Below, in pieces: positions 6,550 through 9,415 of a stretch of 9,415 bases of DNA. The stretch lies in NCBI GenBank assembly GCA_030595485.1, contig JAUVDE010000106.1:1-9415 (forward strand), in the 5' to 3' direction. The translations under genes and the position numbers were made by a program. Position 1 is the stretch's first letter, and every line of letters begins with the position of its first letter. The notes beneath the pieces were generated by a model. The model made no database searches. It was not told the origin of the DNA and saw nothing but the letters and a program-made list of their open reading frames with translations. Source of the stretch: Draconibacterium sp. (GTDB taxonomy: Bacteria > Bacteroidota > Bacteroidia > Bacteroidales > Prolixibacteraceae).

Positions 6550-7761
6550 TTATTTCAGGTATAAATTGCTATCTCCGTAACTTAAAAAGCGAAAATTGTT
6601 AGCCAATGCATAGTCGTACACTTTGTGCCAATCGTTGCCTAATAAAGCACTTATCAGAAGTAAAAGCGTACTCTGTGGCTGATGAAAATTAGTAAACATT
6701 CCGCCAATTAGCTTAAAATTATAGCCCGGCAAAATAATAATTTGAGTTGAAAAATGAACTTCATTTTGTTTAACCTTTTCTAAAAAATTGACAATGTTTT
6801 GAAGTGCTTTTTGTGTGCTAATTCGTGCTTCATTTCCGTAAGGGTCCCATTGCTTTACTTCAAAATTATTTTCTGAAGGAGCTTGTGTTTCAAGTTGTAA
6901 ACCTAGCCAGTATAAACTCTCGAGCGAGCGAACCGAAGTGGTTCCCACCGCAATTATATTTTCCGGATTCTGGATAAAACCTTCGATAATACTTTTCGGA
7001 ATAATAACCTTTTCGTGGTGCATGGTGTGCCCCTCTATGGTTTCCGATTTAACAGGCTGAAAAGTGCCTGCTCCCACATGAAGCGTAAGTTCTTTTGATG
7101 TGATATTTTTTGCAGCAAGCCTCGCAATTACATCATCGGTAAAATGCAAACCTGCTGTTGGAGCCGCCACCGAACCATCTATTTTAGCATAAACCGTTTG
7201 GTAAGTTTCTTCGTCAGCTTCTTCTGTATCGCGGTTCAAATATGGCGGAATTGGTAATTGCCCAATGTGCTCAATTATTTCCGAAAAATGGTTGCCACCC
7301 GTCCACGAAAATTCTATTTGAAAGGAGTTGCCACTTTGCCCTTTTTTTTCTGCAGAAAGAACCACCGGTTTTCCGTTAATTTCGAACTCATTTTTTAAAA
7401 TACCCTCTTTCCATTTTTTCGAATTGCCAACCATACATTTCCAACTCACTTTTTGTGTCTCCTGAAAAGAAATTTGGTAATCGACTGGCTGAATGGGCTC
7501 CAAACAAAATATCTCGATTTTTGCCCCGGTTTCTTTTCTGAAAAACATACGGGCATGAATTACACGGGTATTGTTAAAAACCAATTGTGCATTTACAGGA
7601 AGATATGTAGCACAATTACTAAATATATCTTCACTAATTTCTCCGGCCTTCCAGGTTAATAATTTCGATTTATCTCTTTCCGTTAATGGATATTTAGCGA
7701 TTCGTACGTCGGGTAAATCGTAGGTAAAATCGCTGATTTTTATGTCTTTGTGTGAACTCAA
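6550..7761 (-). CDS. queA: QueA-family S-adenosylmethionine:tRNA ribosyltransferase-isomerase, long form
   Basis: QueA transfers and rearranges the ribosyl group of SAM onto 7-aminomethyl-7-deazaguanine at the tRNA wobble position, giving epoxyqueuosine. Family motifs (residues counted from TTG 7761): FNNTRVIHAR (62-71), AAPTAGLHFT (199-208), LHVGAGTFQPV (227-237), GTTSVRSLE (273-281), TNFHQPQSTLL (357-367) and SYGDSNLYL (394-402). At 403 residues it exceeds the usual 340-356, with extra sequence around 90-155 and 290-345. It resembles the roughly 400-residue QueA-like form I recall from Bacteroidota, so it may be a paralogue. No in-frame ATG exists near the N-terminus. The family's usual initial Met (MK-SDF) aligns with an ATA codon at 7743. 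TTG occurs at 7761 and 7788, but the latter lies inside a perfect -7 box (7786-7793), so 7761 is preferred. The longer form would have 412 residues. It is followed after 13 bp by the SGNH hydrolase gene. The family is firm; the start is uncertain. Confidence 0.85.
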   Translation of the reverse strand: MSSHKDIKISDFTYDLPDVRIAKYPLTERDKSKLLTWKAGEISEDIFSNCATYLPVNAQLVFNNTRVIHARMFFRKETGAKIEIFCLEPIQPVDYQISFQETQKVSWKCMVGNSKKWKEGILKNEFEINGKPVVLSAEKKGQSGNSFQIEFSWTGGNHFSEIIEHIGQLPIPPYLNRDTEEADEETYQTVYAKIDGSVAAPTAGLHFTDDVIARLAAKNITSKELTLHVGAGTFQPVKSETIEGHTMHHEKVIIPKSIIEGFIQNPENIIAVGTTSVRSLESLYWLGLQLETQAPSENNFEVKQWDPYGNEARISTQKALQNIVNFLEKVKQNEVHFSTQIIILPGYNFKLIGGMFTNFHQPQSTLLLLISALLGNDWHKVYDYALANNFRFLSYGDSNLYLK

Positions 7762-7785
7762 GTTTTGTCTGTTTTTAAGTAGCTG

Positions 7786-7793
7786 CAAATATA
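7786..7793 (-). promoter_or_regulatory. Predicted -7 box driving queA and the genes after it
   Basis: Minus-strand 7793 to 7786 reads TATATTTG, a perfect TAnnTTTG. No convincing TTTG-like -33 element lies 19-21 bases upstream. If used, transcription would start near 7780, leaving a leader of about 18 bases before TTG 7761 and excluding TTG 7788. With gaps of 13 and 21 bp downstream, this promoter would also serve the SGNH hydrolase and the sulfatase. Confidence 0.4.
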
Positions 7794-7803
7794 TGCAATT
7801 TTA

Positions 7804-7850
7804 CTTTGTGCAGTCTTTGTGTTTCTTTGTGAAATAGCTTTTACACAAAG
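7804..7850. repeat. Three phased CTTTGTG repeats plus an inverted copy
   Basis: CTTTGTG occurs at 7804-7810, 7815-7821 and 7825-7831, that is at steps of 11 and 10 bp, about one helical turn. The exact inverse CACAAAG follows at 7844-7850, able to pair with the third copy across a 12-base loop. The set fills the gap between the divergent queA and Smr-gene promoters. It could be a binding site for a regulator on one face of the helix, or part of a dispersed intergenic repeat. The function is unknown. Confidence 0.5.
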
Positions 7851-7881
7851 TTTCTCAAAGGAATTTAAAATACTACTTTTG
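7851..7881 (+). promoter_or_regulatory. Predicted promoter of the DUF2027-Smr gene
   Basis: TACTTTTG at 7874-7881 matches TAnnTTTG exactly, and TTTC at 7851-7854 lies 19 bases upstream as a near match to the -33 TTTG. The box ends 16 bases before the ATG at 7898, the same spacing as at trpB. This is the best two-element promoter match in the window. Confidence 0.5.
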
Positions 7882-7897
7882 CCCAAAATTACACAAG

Positions 7898-8935
7898 ATG
7901 ATTAAAGTAGGTGATAAGGTAAAATTTTTGAACGATATTGGTGGCGGAGTAGTAACTGGTTTTATCAATAAAACTACTGTTAATGTTGAAGGTGAAGATG
8001 GTTTTGAAGTGCCGTGCTTAATTAATCAGCTAATAAATATTGATGCACCTGAATTAAACCCAGGAAGCTCAAAAACCATCACAGCCCCGGTGGAAACAGA
8101 AACGATTCCCGAGCCAAAGTTTCTGGAACCGGATGGAGAAATTATTAACGGCAAAAACTCGCCCGATTTTTATTTCTGTTTTGTACCCAAAGATTCGAAA
8201 AAACCTTTGACTGGCGAAATTGAAATGTATGTGGTAAACGATAGTAATTACACTGTACTTTATTCGTACGCACACATTAAACCCGAGAGTGTTGAGGCTA
8301 TTAAACAGGGCACTATAAAATCGAATTCGAGAACAAAAATAGATTCTTTGGTTCAAGAAAACTTAAGCGAATTACCCGACTTTGGTTTTCAGTTAATCTA
8401 TTTTAAGAACTCAGAAAGCGAATGGAATCAGCCGGTGGTTAAAAAGTTCAAAGTAAATCCTGTGAAGTTTTACAAAGAATCTACTTTTCAGCGCAATTCT
8501 TACTTCAGGAAAAATGCTTTGGTTTTGCAAATAACACCCAACCCTTTGCAAACTGAGATGGACAAACTAACTCAGGATGATTTTAAGAAGATTGTAAAAG
8601 CTAAAGAAATTCAGGAAAAGCCTAAAAGACAATTTCAAAAAAGAACCTTGGAAGAGGTGGTGATTGATTTGCATATTTCCGAGTTGTTGGATTCCTCTGA
8701 AGGATTAAGCAACCGCGAGATGTTGGAAATACAGACGGACAAAGTGGACTCGGAGATGAACTCAGCCATTAAAAGCCATGTAAAACGAATTGTATTTATC
8801 CACGGTGTTGGTCAGGGCGTTTTAAAGCAGGAAGTCTCTAATCTGCTCAAGCGAAAATTCAAAAAATATTATTACCAGGATGCCTCTTTTAAAGAGTATG
8901 GCTACGGTGCTACAATGGTAATTTTAAGGAAATAA
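7898..8935 (+). CDS. DUF2027 domain protein with C-terminal Smr domain
   Basis: This 345-residue cytoplasmic protein has no signal peptide. Residues 1-50 (MIKVGDKVKFLNDIGGGVVT...) look like a small beta-barrel of the kind seen at the start of MutS2-like/DUF2027 proteins. A Pro/Glu-rich linker (about 50-80) leads to a beta-rich middle domain (about 85-215) that fits DUF2027. A basic, charged helix (about 220-250) precedes the C-terminal Smr domain (about 253-345), which shows DLH (257-259), IHGVGQGVLKQEV (301-313) and YGYGATMV (334-341). Smr domains of the MutS2 family bind branched or single-stranded nucleic acid and many have endonuclease activity, using the DLH/DxH and HGxGxG motifs. Here these are intact, so nucleic acid binding or cleavage is likely, but the target is unknown. 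It is the only rightward gene, divergent from queA and with its own promoter. The start at ATG 7898 is supported by that promoter. It is not MutS2 itself: the ATPase domain is absent. Confidence 0.88.
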   Translation: MIKVGDKVKFLNDIGGGVVTGFINKTTVNVEGEDGFEVPCLINQLINIDAPELNPGSSKTITAPVETETIPEPKFLEPDGEIINGKNSPDFYFCFVPKDSKKPLTGEIEMYVVNDSNYTVLYSYAHIKPESVEAIKQGTIKSNSRTKIDSLVQENLSELPDFGFQLIYFKNSESEWNQPVVKKFKVNPVKFYKESTFQRNSYFRKNALVLQITPNPLQTEMDKLTQDDFKKIVKAKEIQEKPKRQFQKRTLEEVVIDLHISELLDSSEGLSNREMLEIQTDKVDSEMNSAIKSHVKRIVFIHGVGQGVLKQEVSNLLKRKFKKYYYQDASFKEYGYGATMVILRK

Positions 8936-8955
8936 AATACAGAAGAAATCTAATT

Positions 8956-8975
8956 ATAATTGATGATACAATTAT
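8956..8975. terminator. Possible bidirectional terminator hairpin
   Basis: ATAATTG (8956-8962) and CAATTAT (8969-8975) form a seven-pair stem with a six-base loop, in the 90-bp gap between the convergent Smr gene and the right-edge gene. It is flanked by CAGAA (8940-8944) and TTCTG (8976-8980), which could extend the fold. The stem is AT-rich and no long T run follows at once, so it is a weak candidate supported mainly by its place. Confidence 0.3.
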
Positions 8976-9025
8976 TTCTGTCAATATTAAATACATTAGT
9001 TTTTTATTCAATTCTATCATCGGTT

Positions 9026-9415
9026 TCAATTTTTTAACTGTAAAACAGATGTCATTGCTGCAGCAAGAATAAGTTTCATTTCTGAATCCAGATTGTTTTG
9101 AATCCAGACAATATTCTTATTCATTCCAAATGCTCCGCCACCAAAATATTGAAGCGCGCAACCAGCTTGTTCGTTTTCTATAAACTCGTATCCCAGAGCA
9201 GGAAACGTTCGGGAATCAGTACCACTTTTATTTGAACTTGTAGAAATGATAAGTATTTTTCTTTCTCCATTAGTTAGAAATGCAGTACCGCCCTCTTCCA
9301 CTGTACTTCCTAAAGTAATATTCATAAATAAAGTCCAGGTTTCGCTTGAGTCCTGATTGATATTTATTAAGGCCGTAAAATTGCGGGAATCCAATAGTAG
9401 TTCATCCTCTCCAAT
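9026..9415 (-). CDS. Hypothetical protein, 5' part beyond window edge
   Basis: The minus-strand frame is open from the right edge to a TGA at 9026, giving the last 130 residues of a longer protein. A TTG at 9394 could be read as a start, but the frame continues upstream without a stop (GEDELLLDSR...), so a true start is more likely outside the window. I do not recognise the family. Visible features are alternating hydrophobic/polar stretches suggesting beta strands (FTALININ, ERKILIISTS), a Gly-rich segment QYFGGGAFGMNKN, and a C-terminal ILAAAMTSVLQL that may be a helix. No catalytic motif or membrane segment is evident. It converges on the Smr gene. Coding is supported by the long open frame to the edge and protein-like composition only. 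Confidence 0.6.
   Translation of the reverse strand: MGEDELLLDSRNFTALININQDSSETWTLFMNITLGSTVEEGGTAFLTNGERKILIISTSSNKSGTDSRTFPALGYEFIENEQAGCALQYFGGGAFGMNKNIVWIQNNLDSEMKLILAAAMTSVLQLKN

Noticed and set aside
8069..8356. Minus-strand open frame of 95 codons
   Set aside because: It is antisense to the DUF2027 region of the Smr gene and has no recognisable features.
9026..9394. A complete 122-residue gene starting at TTG 9394
   Set aside because: The frame stays open to the window edge without a stop, so a start further upstream is more likely.

Overview
The window looks like chromosomal DNA from a free-living member of the Bacteroidota, probably a marine or anaerobic Marinilabiliales/Prolixibacteraceae-like organism. 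The evidence is AT-rich DNA, poor or absent Shine-Dalgarno sequences, repeated matches to the Bacteroidota -7 box (TAnnTTTG) just upstream of genes, a DUF2027-Smr protein, the long Bacteroidota form of QueA, and secreted sulfatase and SGNH enzymes. The genus is an inference. No phage, transposase, CRISPR array, tRNA or rRNA was seen.

Layout: six of the seven genes read leftwards. From the left edge: (1) a tryptophan synthase beta chain (trpB), cut off at its C-terminus by the window edge; (2) a 554-residue long-chain acyl-CoA synthetase (AMP-forming); (3) a gene-poor gap of about 300 bp with an inverted pair of REP-like palindromes and a possible terminator for the sulfatase; (4) a secreted S1 formylglycine sulfatase; (5) a secreted protein with two SGNH/GDSL hydrolase domains fused in tandem; (6) a long QueA-family protein. 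Then comes a short divergent promoter region with phased CTTTGTG repeats, followed by (7) the only rightward gene, a DUF2027-Smr protein. At the right edge is (8) the C-terminal part of an unrecognised leftward gene, convergent with the Smr gene.

How the genes work together: queA, the double SGNH hydrolase and the sulfatase are separated by only 13 and 21 bp and are probably co-transcribed in that order. The last two are exported and together look like a de-esterifying/desulfating pair acting on a sulfated, acylated polysaccharide, although no SusC/SusD pair or glycoside hydrolase lies in the window. trpB and the acyl-CoA synthetase each have their own -7 box and seem to be single transcription units. 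Three leftward genes (trpB, acyl-CoA synthetase, queA) have a perfect TAnnTTTG box 16-25 nt before the favoured start. In two of them this argues against the longest TTG-initiated reading frame.

There is no clear candidate for a wholly new system. The items most worth a second look are the double-SGNH/sulfatase pair attached to queA, the long QueA-like protein with no ATG and altered motif residues, the divergent trpB without the usual upstream trp genes, and the two intergenic repeat structures.
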